Assembly: GCA_946807835.1 (NCBI GenBank)
Contig: OX327706.1
Coordinates: 23,239,001 to 23,303,000 of the forward strand
Direction: 5' to 3'
Source of the DNA: Ailanthus altissimus
Lineage: Eukaryota; Streptophyta; Magnoliopsida; Sapindales; Simaroubaceae
DNA: 64,000 bases
The notes under the pieces were generated by a model. The model saw only the letters and a list, made by a program, of their open reading frames with translations. It had not been told where the DNA came from and did not search any database. Positions 46,280-57,390 of the stretch are shown here, piece after piece. Every line of letters begins with the position of its first letter. Position 1 is the first letter of the stretch. The position numbers and the translations under genes were made by a program.

Positions 46280-47262
46280 CTCTAAATTCAATTGAGGCTG
46301 ACCCTGAAAGTCCAACCAGACGCTCATTTCAAAAGACCACTCTCCTCAAAAGTCCATCGAAACTTGTGCAGCAAGTCCAATCCAAAAACAGGCTCAAAAG
46401 TAATAGCCAATGGACCTAATTCTAACAAAGACAACCGGCAGAGAATTATGGCCGATCGAAAGGATCTGATTGGCAAACGAGAACATTTATTCGGCCTTAC
46501 CGACCCAAATACAACTACGATCGATCGAGTACTGTCAACACATTCCACAAAAGTTTCGCTCTTAAGAATCCCAAGTTAGCACCGAATTGATGAGGGAGGG
46601 CCGTCTAAGATCTGACCTGAGTCGTTTGAAATGATCACTTAACCCAAAACCACTGGCGAAGATAAACCCAAGAAATATGCTTAACACATCAGAAGGAAAA
46701 CCTGACATGCGATAGGAGCGGGATCAAGAGATGTGTAGGAGATATTTGGCGTGCATTAGAAGCACATCAGAAGGATATTTGGCACTCGTCAGAGGCACAG
46801 TAGAAAGATATTTGGCGTGTGTTAAAAGTACAATAAAAAATATTTGGCACAAGATAGAAATACAACAAAAGAAAGCTCAAAAAAATCTCTAAAATGTCAT
46901 TACTATAAAAGGGAAAGACAAAGATATTGAGAGAATGATTTCCAAATAACGAGAGAAGTCCACAAAAAAAAGAGGAAAGAGTCCTTCCCCCAAGCCTAGT
47001 ATTATTTTTATTCTTTTCTCATTCGATTTTTAAAGGAAGAATCCCTTCTAACTTAAGCATTGAAACACTTTCGTCGGAACTCACTCCAACAAAACTATCA
47101 TTAAGCTTGTGTTTATGTTTTTACAAGCTTTTCACAGTTTGCAACGAAGAGAAAGCCCAAGCCCGAACTAACTGCTCTTGTCAGGATAAGACCCAAATTT
47201 CATTCCCCCTCACAAACAAATCTAGGACTTGTTGACCCGAAAACTATTTCTTCATTTCAACA
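46280..47262 (+). mobile_element. possible solo LTR
   Basis: The segment has a promoter-like TATAAAA (46904-46910) followed by a G/A-rich start region, a T-rich polyadenylation-like part and the end TTTCAACA at 47262. It has no real coding content. The left end is not defined and no target-site repeat was found, so this is tentative. A 33-bp tandem array lies inside. Confidence 0.35.
46740..46872. repeat. four-copy 33-bp tandem repeat
   Basis: Four units of 33 bp each contain GATATTTGGC or AATATTTGGC, then a variable part, then GAAGCACA-like and CAGAA-like ends. The units are increasingly divergent to the right. Confidence 0.8.
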
Positions 47263-47399
47263 CTCTTGTTTTCATTCTCTCATGAAACCCTCCATTAAAA
47301 TGACATCTCCATGCCCAAATCATCCCCCCAAGGCCTTACCAATCAGAATTTCACACTTGGTAAACAAATCTCCTCCTCTGCTGTTGCCAATACTGAAAA

Positions 47400-48720
47400 A
47401 ATGCCCTGTAAACAATCTTTTCTGCCGGAAGATGATGAAATTTCTGAAAGGACTCTGTATTGGTGGAATTCGATGATTGGTGTGTATTCTATGATGGGTT
47501 GTTGCAAGGAACCATTTTGTTGTTTAAGGAGATGAGGGAATTGTTTTGGAGCCCAATGAATTTCGCGTAGTTAGTTTTCTGTTTGTTCCCAGAGCTGTGA
47601 TTTGTATTCGCAGATGTTGTACGTTACATCTTTCTAAAGGTTAATGGGTTTCAAATTTATTTAATTGTAAGAAGTGAGCCTTTAGATTTGTATGCTAAGA
47701 GTGGAGATTCGCGTTCTGCTTAATAGTTTTGGAGCAAATTCCGTTAAAAAAGAAGTGGTTTCTCGGATTTCCATGGTTCGTGCATATGCTATAGATAGGC
47801 TTGTTGAAGCTACTAGGAAAGATTTTGACCTGATGCTAGTGAAGAATGTTGGTTCTTGAAATTTGATGATTTCAAGTTACGTTAGAGAAGGTTGTTGCAA
47901 GGGCACTCTTGATTTCTTCCATAAGATGTATGATTCATCATAGGTTCCTGATGAGGATGCCCTTGTGGGTCACATTGGTGATGTCGTCGTGGGGAAGAAA
48001 GGCCACAGTTACATATGCAGTCATGATATTATACCTAGTCTTACTCTGTCGAATTCCCTCATTTACATGAATGCGTCTCTAAAAGAGTTGCTATGCATAT
48101 CCTTAACCGATTTTATGAAATGAGATTTTAGCTCAGAATGTGATTATTGGAGCTCTGGCATTACATGGGTGTGGACTAATAATAGTTCAACGCTTTGAAG
48201 AGATGCCAGCTATTAGGATCTGTACTGATGAGATTGTCTTCATGGGATTGCTTTCTGCTTGTAGCCACAGTGGTCTTATGGTTGTGGGCGATAGTACTTT
48301 GACAGATAGAAATATTGTCACAGTATTACACATGAAATTTAGCATTATGCTTTTGTGGTTGTTCTACTTGGGAAGGTGGGCTCATAGATGAAGTTTCTTT
48401 GATAGGAGGAATGCCAATGAAGCCAGATGTTGTGTTTTGGTTTTTGCCTGGTGCTTGTAGGAAACATGGAATGTTGTGATTGAAAAGTCTAAAGCAGTTT
48501 CTAAATTTGGAACCAAATAATGGGGCATTATCTGCTTGTCTCAAACTTGATTTGTGAATCTCAAATAAGGGAAGATATGAAGAACATTAGGAAACTAAGG
48601 AACAACCTTGGAATCACAAAATGTACAGCAATTAGTTCAATAATTAACTGATCATTCGAAGTCTATAGGGTATTCAAGAATCGTTTTGCAGCTCCGGATG
48701 TAGAGGAAATATAGGCCTCG
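47400..48720 (+). pseudogene. pentatricopeptide repeat (PPR, E-class) protein, dead
   Basis: PPR pieces occur in order on the plus strand but in several frames: WNSMIGVYSMMGC (47464-47505), DLYAKSGDSRSA near 47680, a VREGCCKGTLDFFHKMYDSS unit near 47885-47940, HSYICSHDIIPSLTLSNSLI near 48007-48063, then DEIVFMGLLSACSHSGLM near 48227-48280. E-motif parts follow: PMKPDVVFW near 48415, NLEPNNGALS near 48508 and REDMKNIRKLRNNLGITK near 48570-48620. At least eight stops or frameshifts interrupt it. Intact relatives are organelle RNA-binding proteins, often C-to-U editing factors. Confidence 0.85.
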
Positions 48721-49143
48721 CCCACAGTCAATCCTTGTGTATCTTCCTAAAATAACACGTCAATGCACGAGTGAATACTTCTCGTAGTGCAATTATAATA
48801 TTAGTTTATAAAATATTGGAGGGCTTGTCCGACAAAGCCACAGCAAGCTTCTCTCCGAGAACAGACAAAATTCTTGTAACGCCACATCAGCCTATTACTA
48901 TTATACTTTAACAAGGTTTGAGCTTATTTCTTTCCTATTCTAACCCAAAATTCCCCCTTGAAAAAACCACCTAATGTAACTAGGATTCCTTGAACCATAA
49001 GTATATGAAGTCCTGTCATAATATTGAAAAGCTTTATAAAACCCGGCTAAATTAATAACGGAAATTAAAAACCCTGCATTGCATAAAGCAATTGACTCGA
49101 GAGATAAACATAAAAAGAGAGAATTTCTTCAAGACATTACTCA
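48721..49143. other. intergenic, PLATZ upstream region
   Basis: No gene is recognisable. It follows the PPR remains and precedes the PLATZ ATG; no clear TATA or other motif stands out. Confidence 0.4.
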
Positions 49144-49884
49144 ATGGAGACACAAGAACTCGGTCTTCCATGGTTACGGGCTTTCATACGATCCAAATTT
49201 TATCAGCCATGTCAATGTGGAGTCTCAAAATATACTACCAACTTCTGTTGTGACTGCGAGGGTTTACCCTTTTGTGAAAAATGCAAAAACAAGAACAGCC
49301 AACACAATGGCCACAAAGTTCTGCAAGTAGGTTCTTTTAATGGGCAATTACATTTTCTTTTCTTGAATAGCAATAAGTTAAAAGATTCAGTAATTGTCTA
49401 ATTGTTCCTCTCAGGTGTGTAGAGCTTCATGGCAAGCAGGAATCAGCATTTTCATGATTAAAAAATTGTTGGAAGTGTCTGATATCCAATCATACATAAT
49501 CAATTCAAATAGAATTATTTTTATATCTCGAAGACAAAGTAAGGAGAAAATTAATAAAAGTGGCAACAAGTGTGAAATATGCGGATGGTCAAATGTGTCA
49601 TCTGCAGCTAGGTTTTGTTCAATTGAATGCAAGGTGAGTACTCCTGTTAATTAATCTACTTTCGTATCATCATTATATTTCTTTTTATAGTAAAGCTAAC
49701 TCACAGAACTTACTTTCACATACAGGCCGATTGGTTATGTAAAGAAGTGAAGAGCACAGAAGGTATTGAACAGGAAAATCCCACCATTAAAAAGCCATTA
49801 GAAGAACAATATGCGGCTCCTCCTGGTTCTTTCAGGAAAAGGTCTAGAAAACAATTCAGACCCTCACAATCTCCTTTAATGTAA
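49144..49884 (+). CDS. PLATZ zinc-finger transcription factor, 3 exons
   Basis: Exons 49144-49326, 49415-49633 and 49726-49884 join in frame (GT-AG, phase 0) to 186 residues. It starts METQELGLPWLRAFIRSKFY. A Cys cluster follows: PCQCG, FCCDCEG, FCEKCKNKNSQHNGHKVLQ. Then comes the PLATZ core VCRASWQAGISIFMIKKLLEVSDIQSYIINSNRIIFI, quoted here only by its ends VCRASW and SNRIIFI. The second Cys set is CEICGWSNV, RFCSIECKADW. A basic tail with PPGSFRKRSRKQFRPSQSPL corresponds to the conserved PLATZ C-terminus. PLATZ proteins bind A/T-rich DNA with zinc and usually repress. The first cluster is shorter than in typical PLATZ proteins and lacks the His of the usual C-x-x-H pair. A second, broken copy lies downstream. 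Confidence 0.93.
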
Positions 49885-51997
49885 ATTTTTAGGGTTTGAT
49901 TTCATTTAATGATGGTTAATAATAGTTAGTACATAGTATTTTCGGTTCCTTTTTAAGGATAAAAGAAGTAAAGAGGGAATACCCTGAACATGATATTTCT
50001 TTTCTGTTTGTAATTATGAGTTTTGATTCTATTACAAAAGCTGTTTGCCTCTGTGCATAATACATGAACTAGAAGTAGAAACTCTTTGCGTGAGGCATAA
50101 TATATGAACCAGAACTAGAAATTCTTTGCGTGGGTGCGGGCGAATATCCGTATCAGAGAAGGACCCGTATATAAACACTTGACAGATTAATTGTAGAATG
50201 GGTGGAACCTTTAATCTTAACAGCAATGACAATAGTGGCCAGCATTTTATTGAATCTTTGAATAATAAATCTAACGTAATGTAAGGAAATTAGTATTGTC
50301 CAGCAATCAAACTCTAAGATCTTTAAAAAAATCTAATCAAAATAATGATCTAGATTATTGTGTTTCTAATAAGGGGGCCTAAACATTACTGTTGTTTGTG
50401 TGTATAATGTGTTTTTGTTGGTTGGTGGGGTTCAATTTTTGCTTTGCCAACTATGTTTTGTTTCATGAAATCCAATAATACTATTTTCGAGAAAAGGGCA
50501 GACCTCAAATTGGTCTTGTACTCTTCTCTAATTAAGCGGCAGAATCTGCATAAACGATATTGAAAAACCATGTTATCAACCATTAGAATATGCAACTCTT
50601 AAGCTGGGTCCAGCCAATTAAGTTTGATTCATAGTTAATTTTCTAGAGGCAGTATCGTTCAGGATGTTTGTGAGTGAGTGAACTACCATTTAATTAATCT
50701 GTTTATGTGTCCTTAAGTCAACTCAGTAAGGCTTTTTACATCCCAATTTCTTGGGACTAATTCTATTTGTCCCTTTTGCTAATCAACTTTATCTAGATAT
50801 TAAAGAGAATGTTATTTTGAATAAAAGAAATAAGATTGCATTTGTGATTCACACTCCCAGTCACCTACTCTAAACTACTAAATACAGAGAATCAGAGAAA
50901 AAAAATCTGGCGGAGAAGATAAGGAATACAATGACATCATTCCGATAATGTTCTAGCTGGCAATCTGGTTAAGGTCTAGGCATAAGATAAGAACAGAGGG
51001 AAAATGAAATATATGGAAAGTTTTCTTAAATAAAGAAATCACCAAATTATATGTGCAGACACATGATACTTCATTTCTAGGAAGTAATATTCATTTCAGC
51101 TATTTCTTAGGAGTAATATTCAACATACAAACTATACAAGTTTATTGATAAACTGACATAGCATAATATGTTTAAAAGATAAAAAATCATAAAGGTCGAA
51201 ATTTGATTTGTAGAACAGAGAAGTAAGATCCTCTTCTAATCTAAACTTACTTTAATTTGTAGATTTGAAGTATTTCATAACATGTGTATATTATTACCCA
51301 TATGTGATCAAGATATGTTTCTTTGTTATTTTCTATTTTGTTGACTACTAATCACCAATATGAATTTCTCAAATAAAAGCTTATATTTCCTCAAAAAGAA
51401 AGGGAAAAAAAAATGTGAAAGCTCATATTAGAGGGAATCTTGGTCCGCACAACAAATCCTTCATAGTTGTTACATTGTAAAACCCTGTAAATCTTTCATT
51501 CCAATTTAGCATAGCAAACCATCCCCCAAGTCTTTCCAGATAGAGAAAGCAGCATATACTGGGATAGGTACAATGTTAATAAAGAATATTTGCAAATTAA
51601 GAAAAGTATGTACAAAATCTTTCCAGATTAGAAAAGTATCAACAGTTACTCTTAATCCTTGTGTCTACAATAGCAGCTGCCAAGAACGGGGGGATTGTTG
51701 GGTTTCGGGAAAGAATTAAATTCTGTTGAAGAATACTCAAAGGAGAGTCAAGTGAGAAAGTAGACCCTGCAAATTGAGCGCTCCATTTTTCACACAGAAT
51801 ATTGCATTTAATTGTAACCGAGTGAACTTCATTCTGAAACTAAAAAAAATACTTACTTTAAGAGCCTTGGTTTGGAAGTAAAACGTGAGGAGTCCTAGCC
51901 ATTATCAATACTAGTGATTGAGAGGCCTGAAAAAATAGCCAGCGATCAAATTGTGAGATAGTTTCTTCTACGGCATTTCTCATTAGCAGAAAGAAAT
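49885..51997. other. intergenic between PLATZ copies
   Basis: The stretch 50222-50462 matches 57860-58090 downstream of the second PLATZ copy, so the 3' flank was part of the duplication. The rest (50470-51990) shows no gene. Confidence 0.5.
50405..50462 (+). repeat. PLATZ 3'-flank duplication, left copy
   Basis: TAATGTGTTTTTGTTGGTTG and GCTTTGCCAACT are shared with 58035-58090 in the same orientation and order. Weaker similarity extends about 180 bp upstream in both. Confidence 0.85.
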
Positions 51998-52353
51998 ATG
52001 GAGCACAGAAAATTGTGATCTGCCACGGCTAAAGCCTCTGATGCAAGCCAAATTTTATCTGCCATGTGAATGTGGATTGAAAGATAGCACCTATTTCTGC
52101 TTTCTGTGAAATTTGCAAGAACAATATTGTCAAACATTATGGACATAGAACTCTGCAAGTAAGTTCTTTATTATGATGCAAACTCTTTTTGTTACTATAA
52201 TTACTATTATTTTATACTTTTTTTCTATCTTGGTTTTAGCTTTTGATAAATATGATAGTATTTTGTTAATTGCCTGGTCTTCGTTTTTTCAGATGTACAA
52301 AACTTCATATCAAGCGGGATTAAGACTGGAGAGATGAGAGATTAGTTGGATAT

Positions 52354-52641
52354 TGTTGAGTTTGAGAAGTATAAGGTAGTTTTGTGTTTAAGGGAAAGAA
52401 AAAAAACAACTCCTTAACAACTCAAAATGTTATTCTCTTGATCTTTTAACAAAGGTTACAAGAATTTAAATACTTGAACTATAAGAGTTCAACTTAAACT
52501 AAAAAACTTATTAAATCTAAACAACTTGATCTTTAGCAATTTCAAATTCAAAATGACTTCTAACTAAAAATTTCTACAATCCCTGAACTTGAGATTGTTT
52601 ATTTGACTTAGTCTAATGCAGAAAATACAGCAACCTCAACA
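52354..52641 (-). repeat. 3' LTR of the PLATZ Copia element
   Basis: 288 bp, TGTTGAGTTTGAGAAG to CCTCAACA (plus-strand reading). By hand alignment it differs from the other LTR at about 11 positions, all transitions, plus one 1-nt indel. Confidence 0.9.
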
Positions 52642-54696
52642 CTCCTCCTTGTTGTCTTTGCTGCATACTCCAATTCTTTTCCTAAGATGCTGAAATCTTG
52701 TTTTGGACAATCCTTTAGTAAGAATATCTGCAAGTTGAGACTCTGTATTGCAGTGTACCAGTTTTACTTCTTCTTCTTTCTGCACTTCTTTTAGATAGTA
52801 GTATTTGATTTTGAAATGCTTAGTCTTACCATGAAATATAGGATTATTGGAGATGGCTATGGTAGCTTGATTGTCAACATATAGAACAGTAGCTGTCTCT
52901 TGTTCTAAACTTAAGTCTGCCATAATTTTTCTTAGCCACACAACTTGATTTACTGCTGCCACAGCAGCAATATACTCAGCTTCTGCAATGGATTGAGCTA
53001 CCACCTCTTGTTTCCTGGTGCTCCAGCTAAAACAACCTGATCGAAAACTGAATAAGTACCTTGAGGTGCTTTTCATATCCTCACATGCTCCTACCCAATC
53101 ACTATCTGCATAGCCATGCAAATCTAACTTTTCTGTCTTCATAAAACTGATGCCATAGTCAGTTGTCCCTTTAATGTACCTCAATACCCTTTTTGCTGCC
53201 TTTAAATGAACTTCCTTGGCACAATTTAGGAACCTTGATAGCAAATTCACAGTGAAGGCTATATCAGGCCTTGTTGCTGTAAGATACATCAAACATCCAA
53301 CTATGCTCCTATAAAGACTTTCATTTGCTGTCAGTGCATCAGTCTCAGAACAAAGTTTCTTATTCAAAGCTAAGGGAGTATCCATAGCTTTGCATTCTCC
53401 CATTTTAAACTTTTTCAAGATCTCATTAGCATACTTCTTTTGTCCAATAAACACTCCTTTCTTGGTTTGCTGTATTTTCATTCCAAGAAAGTATGCCATT
53501 TCACCCAAATCAGTCATCTCAAATTCTCCTTGTATTTGTTCTCTAAACTCCTTTATGATCTCAGAATTGCTTCCAGTTATTAGCAAGTCATCAATATAAA
53601 CTGATACAATTATCAGGTTATGAATTTCAAGCTTAACATATAATGTTGACTCACTAAGGCTCCTTTTAAAGCCAATACTCAGCAAGTATTCATCAATTTT
53701 GCTATACCAAGCTCTTGGAGCTTGCCTTAACCCATAAAGGGCCTTTTTCAATAAATAAACCTTTTCAGGTGCTGTCACAAACCCTTCTGGCTGTTCAACA
53801 AAAATTTCCTCCTGCAAATGACCATTTAGGAAAGCTGATTTTACATCCAACTGGTATATCTTCCATTGTTTCTGTGCTGCAACAGCATAAAGCAACCTGA
53901 TAGTGTTTAACCTTGCTACTGGTGCAAATGTTTCAGAAAAATCCACCCCAAACTGTTGTGCATAGCCTTTCATAACTAACCTTGCCTTATACTTGTTTAT
54001 GGTTCCATCTGCATTCAACTTTGTCTTAAACACCCATTTTACTCCAATAACCTTCTTGTGAATTGGTCTGGACACTAGCTCCCAAGTTCTGTTTTTGTTT
54101 ATCATCCTCATTTCTTCCTTCATTGTTGTTATCCATTTTTTATCCTCTGCTGCTTCTGCATATCCTGCTAGTTCCAATACTGCTACATTGCATTTCTGAT
54201 AAATGTCAGCAAGTAGCTTAGTTCCTCTAACTGGCATGTCATCTATGGTGTCTTCATTTATCTGATCAGATACTCTCTCATCTGAATACAGCCTTCTAGG
54301 TTCAGTTTTAACCCAATCCCATTCTGCTTCTTCATCAAAAATTACATTTCTGCTGATGATGAACTTCTTGGTTAAAGGTTGATAAATTCTGTAGCCCTTG
54401 CTAGCAGAACTATAACCTACAAAGACTCCAAGTTCAGCCTTTTCATCAAGCTTGCCCCTTTTTATATCTGGAATAAGAGTGTAGCATAAGCTTCCAAACA
54501 CTCTTAAGTTAACAACATTAGGCTTGAACCTATACCAGACTTCATAGGGAGTTTTCCCTTTTACAGCTTTAGTTACAAGCCTATTTAAGATGAATATTGC
54601 TATATTTACAGCCTCTGTCCAAAAATACTTTGGCAAGTTTTTCTCAAACAATAAGCATCTGGCCATCTCCATACTTGTTCTATTTTTTTTTCTCAC
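52636..54696 (-). CDS. Copia reverse transcriptase-RNase H, open frame
   Basis: A 686-codon open frame covers the last part of integrase, reverse transcriptase and RNase H. Visible parts are the integrase C-terminus ([18 protein letters not shown]), reverse transcriptase ([38 protein letters not shown], catalytic [10 protein letters not shown]) and RNase H ([24 protein letters not shown]). The frame ends six bases inside the 3' LTR. It is joined to the upstream frame through a run of nine A (T on the plus strand, near 54685) where the frame shifts, so it is not translated as one polyprotein unless that run is miscounted. Confidence 0.88.
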   Translation of the reverse strand: MRKKNRTSMEMARCLLFEKNLPKYFWTEAVNIAIFILNRLVTKAVKGKTPYEVWYRFKPNVVNLRVFGSLCYTLIPDIKRGKLDEKAELGVFVGYSSASKGYRIYQPLTKKFIISRNVIFDEEAEWDWVKTEPRRLYSDERVSDQINEDTIDDMPVRGTKLLADIYQKCNVAVLELAGYAEAAEDKKWITTMKEEMRMINKNRTWELVSRPIHKKVIGVKWVFKTKLNADGTINKYKARLVMKGYAQQFGVDFSETFAPVARLNTIRLLYAVAAQKQWKIYQLDVKSAFLNGHLQEEIFVEQPEGFVTAPEKVYLLKKALYGLRQAPRAWYSKIDEYLLSIGFKRSLSESTLYVKLEIHNLIIVSVYIDDLLITGSNSEIIKEFREQIQGEFEMTDLGEMAYFLGMKIQQTKKGVFIGQKKYANEILKKFKMGECKAMDTPLALNKKLCSETDALTANESLYRSIVGCLMYLTATRPDIAFTVNLLSRFLNCAKEVHLKAAKRVLRYIKGTTDYGISFMKTEKLDLHGYADSDWVGACEDMKSTSRYLFSFRSGCFSWSTRKQEVVAQSIAEAEYIAAVAAVNQVVWLRKIMADLSLEQETATVLYVDNQATIAISNNPIFHGKTKHFKIKYYYLKEVQKEEEVKLVHCNTESQLADILTKGLSKTRFQHLRKRIGVCSKDNKEEC

Positions 54697-55642
54697 TCAC
54701 ACCATTTTGTTGAGGTGAGTAAGGGACTGTAAACTGATGTTGTATCCCAGCATCTTCACAAAGTTTGATAAGTTTTGCAGCAGTAAATTCAGTTCCATTA
54801 TCTGATCTAAGTGTCTTGATTTTGCTATGGCATTGATTCTCAATCCAAGTTTTAAACTTCAAGAATACCTCAGCTACTTCATATTTTTGTTTCAAGAAGT
54901 AAACCCAGCACATTCTACTATAATCATCAATAAACAAAATGAAATACCTGCTGCCATTGAGAGATTCTGTTGACATGGGACCACACACATCTGTGTGAAT
55001 CAACTGTAGCTTTTCAGAGGCTCTCAATGCCTTATTTGCTGGATATGACATCTTAGATTGCTTCCCCAATTGACAAGCTTCACATACGTTTGACTCTTCA
55101 CTAGTATAATCCATCCCAAGCACAAGTTTTTCCTTCTGCATGTACTCTAAAACAGTCTTATAGAAGTGTCCCAACCTTTTGTGCCATAAGTCTAATTTCT
55201 TGAGAACACAAGTATATGCAGACTGCTTTTCCCATGACAGGCTAAAGCTTTTGTCTTTCATAGCAATAGAAAATAGCACAGCTCCATTTAAATCTGATAT
55301 TTCACATTTGTTGTGCTTAAACACTATTGAGTACCCCTTTTGCAGTAGTTGACTAACACTAAGCAAGTTCTGGTCAATTTCTGGAACATACAACACATCA
55401 TTGATTAGTTTAGCTCTTTTTGGACTCATAATCTTCACTGTTCCCTTCTCTTTAACATCAATCAACTGCCCATTTCCAATTTTGACTTTTGACACCATAG
55501 TTCTATTAATCTCCTGGAACATAGAGTCATCAAATGCCATGTGATTGGTACAACCACTGTCAATGAGCCAAGCATTGTTAGACAAATTATGTCCTGCAAA
55601 ATAAGTGACAGCAAAAAGTTGATCATCTTGCTGCTGGTGCAC
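54680..55642 (-). CDS. Copia protease-integrase, open frame
   Basis: A 320-codon open frame carries the protease ([16 protein letters not shown], active-site Asp-Ser-Gly), GAG-pre-integrase ([11 protein letters not shown]) and integrase core ([33 protein letters not shown], the RSDNGTEF catalytic stretch, [12 protein letters not shown]). The protein continues in another frame at the poly-A run near 54685. It is part of the same ancestral gag-pol gene as the flanking frames. Confidence 0.85.
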   Translation of the reverse strand: MHQQQDDQLFAVTYFAGHNLSNNAWLIDSGCTNHMAFDDSMFQEINRTMVSKVKIGNGQLIDVKEKGTVKIMSPKRAKLINDVLYVPEIDQNLLSVSQLLQKGYSIVFKHNKCEISDLNGAVLFSIAMKDKSFSLSWEKQSAYTCVLKKLDLWHKRLGHFYKTVLEYMQKEKLVLGMDYTSEESNVCEACQLGKQSKMSYPANKALRASEKLQLIHTDVCGPMSTESLNGSRYFILFIDDYSRMCWVYFLKQKYEVAEVFLKFKTWIENQCHSKIKTLRSDNGTEFTAAKLIKLCEDAGIQHQFTVPYSPQQNGVSEKKK

Positions 55643-56479
55643 TATTTGTGCTTGTGTCTGAGTTTGTTGTGACTCCTTTTGCTTGTTCTTACAAAACCTG
55701 ACAATGTGTCCCTTTTGCTTGCATGATCTGCACTCAACTTCAGGATTCTACCAACATCTTGATGGTTGATGATTTGTTCTGCTGCAATGTGGACAAGGTG
55801 AGTAATTTGGCTTAAATTCACCACTGCTGCTGACTCCTCCTTTCTTCTGGTTTTTCTTATTCCAGAATTTTTTTTCTTTGTTCTCACCTGAGGGCTTGTC
55901 ATGTACCCTTGCTTGCAAAGCTCCTTCCACTGGTTCATCATTTCTGTAAGACCTTCTTTGTTCCTGTGCTTGCAAGGCATTGATCAACTTAGGTAATGTG
56001 ATAGTTGACAAGTCTCTTGATTCTTCAAGAGATGAGATTTTGGACTCAAATCTCTCTGGAAGTGTAACAAGAATTTTTTTAACAACTCTCTTGTCAGGCA
56101 GCTGTTCTCCAAGTAGCCTAATCTTGTTGACAATCTGCATCAACTTATCAGCATAATCTCTGAACTTTTCTCCTTCTTTCATCTTCTGCATTTCGAATTC
56201 TCTCCTAAGATTCAAAATCTGCATTTAAGTTGATCTAGCATTACCTTGGTATTCTTGTTTAAGAAGATCCCATGCTTGCTTTGCTGTCTCATAAGTCATG
56301 ATCTTACTAAATATCACTTCTGAGACTGCAGAGAATATACAAGTCTTAGCCTTGAACATTCTTCTTCTTTCTTCTCTTAAGTTTCTTATTTGAGCTACTG
56401 TGGGATCATCTGGTAACTGTGCCACTTCTCTTGTGTCAACCAGATCCCATAGATCATTTGCCTGCAAGAAGGCTTCCAT
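55643..56479 (-). pseudogene. Copia gag with two stops
   Basis: The frame from 56479 (MEAFLQANDLWDLVDT) ends in TAA at 56227-56225, and the same domain continues at once in a frame starting 56224 (MQILNLRREFEMQKMKEGE) through the UBN2 gag domain to a zinc-knuckle-like CPHCSRTNHQPSRCW, where a TAG stops it near 55748. A second zinc knuckle (CKQKGHIVRFCKN) leads into the protease frame. These two stops and one frameshift are the only clear lesions in the element. Confidence 0.8.
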
Positions 56480-56647
56480 CCTAATAGCTCAAACTTGATA
56501 ATTTTCTCCTGAAAATACTGGTAGCATAACCATATAATTATTACCTGCCATTTTTGAACTGAAAAAAAAAAAAAAAGGAAGCAGCTTGAATTTCAGGAAA
56601 AAAAACAGCTTCTCGGGGTCCCTTAAAAAGTAATACTCTGATACCAA

Positions 56648-56936
56648 TGTTGAGTTTGAGAAGTATAAGGTAGTTTTGTGTTTAAGGGAAAGAAAAAAAA
56701 CAATTTCTTAACAACTCAAAATGTTGTTCTCTTGATCTTTTAACAAAGGTTACAAGAATTTAAATACTTGAACTATAAGAGTTCAACTTAAACTAAAAAA
56801 CTTATTAAATTTAAACAATTTGATCTTTAACAATTTCAAATTCAAAATGACTTCTAACTAAAAATTCCTACAATCCTTAAACTTGAGATTATTTATTTGA
56901 CTTAGTCTAATGCAGAAAATACAACAACCTCAAACA
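56648..56936 (-). repeat. 5' LTR of the PLATZ Copia element
   Basis: 289 bp, same ends as its partner apart from CCTCAAACA. Nine of the eleven differences show T or A here where the 3' LTR has C or G. Confidence 0.9.
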
Positions 56937-57390
56937 AATATATCTAATATACAGAGTTAGGAAATTAATTCTAAAAGAACTGTTTATATAACTCAAAGAC
57001 AAAGTAAGGGGCAAAGCAATCATAAAGGAGCTGGTGAAGGCCGTGGAAGTGACAATAAGTGTGAAACTTGTGGATTGGCTAATCTGTCAGCACTAACCAC
57101 CAACCAAGTTTTGTTGTATGCTTCAAACAAAAAAAGGTCTTGTTGTAAATTATTATTTTAATCTATTCACTAGATATCACAACTTCATCTCATGTCGTAG
57201 GTATGCAGTGAAGCCAATCCAAAAATTACTACCTTCAAAATCAAAATCGGCATCGTCTATGATAAAAAAGAAAACCTTTCAAACTCCTCCGAATTCTTTC
57301 AGGCAAATCAATAGGAAAGGGACACCCAAAAGAGTCTCCTTTAATGTAGACTTTATCAAGCATCAAAATAGTTTATTTGCTGCCACATAA

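Larger units (their letters stand above)
52354..56936 (-). mobile_element. nearly complete, fairly young Copia element in PLATZ exon 2
   Basis: A 4.6 kb element on the minus strand: 5' LTR 56936-56648, primer-binding site (TTGGTATCAGAG, 56649-56633 region), gag, protease, integrase, reverse transcriptase, RNase H, polypurine tract (AAGGAGGAG, 52650-52642) and 3' LTR 52641-52354. GATAT (52349-52353) and AATAT (56937-56941) flank it as a possible 5-bp target-site repeat with one change. Only a few lesions interrupt the coding part. Confidence 0.92.
51998..57390 (+). pseudogene. second PLATZ gene copy, broken by Copia and other lesions
   Basis: Exon 1 remnant 51998-52158 retains LPRLKPLMQAKFYLPCECG and an ICKNNIVKHYGH-like end in another frame, with early stops. 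Exon 2 starts after TTTTTTCAG at 52293 (MYKTSYQAGL-like, matching VCRASWQAGI of the intact copy) and is cut at 52353 by a Copia element. It resumes at about 56937 with RTVYITQRQSKGQS and CETCGLANLSAL. Exon 3 (about 57201-57390) keeps SMIKKKTFQTPPNSFRQINR, GTPKRVSF, the conserved PLATZ tail. Order and splice-site positions mirror the intact gene at 49144, so it is a tandem duplicate. It also has frameshifts unrelated to the insertion. Confidence 0.85.

Noticed and set aside
46292..46579. 95-codon frame in the possible solo LTR
   Set aside because: Composition is that of LTR sequence, with no gag or other domain.
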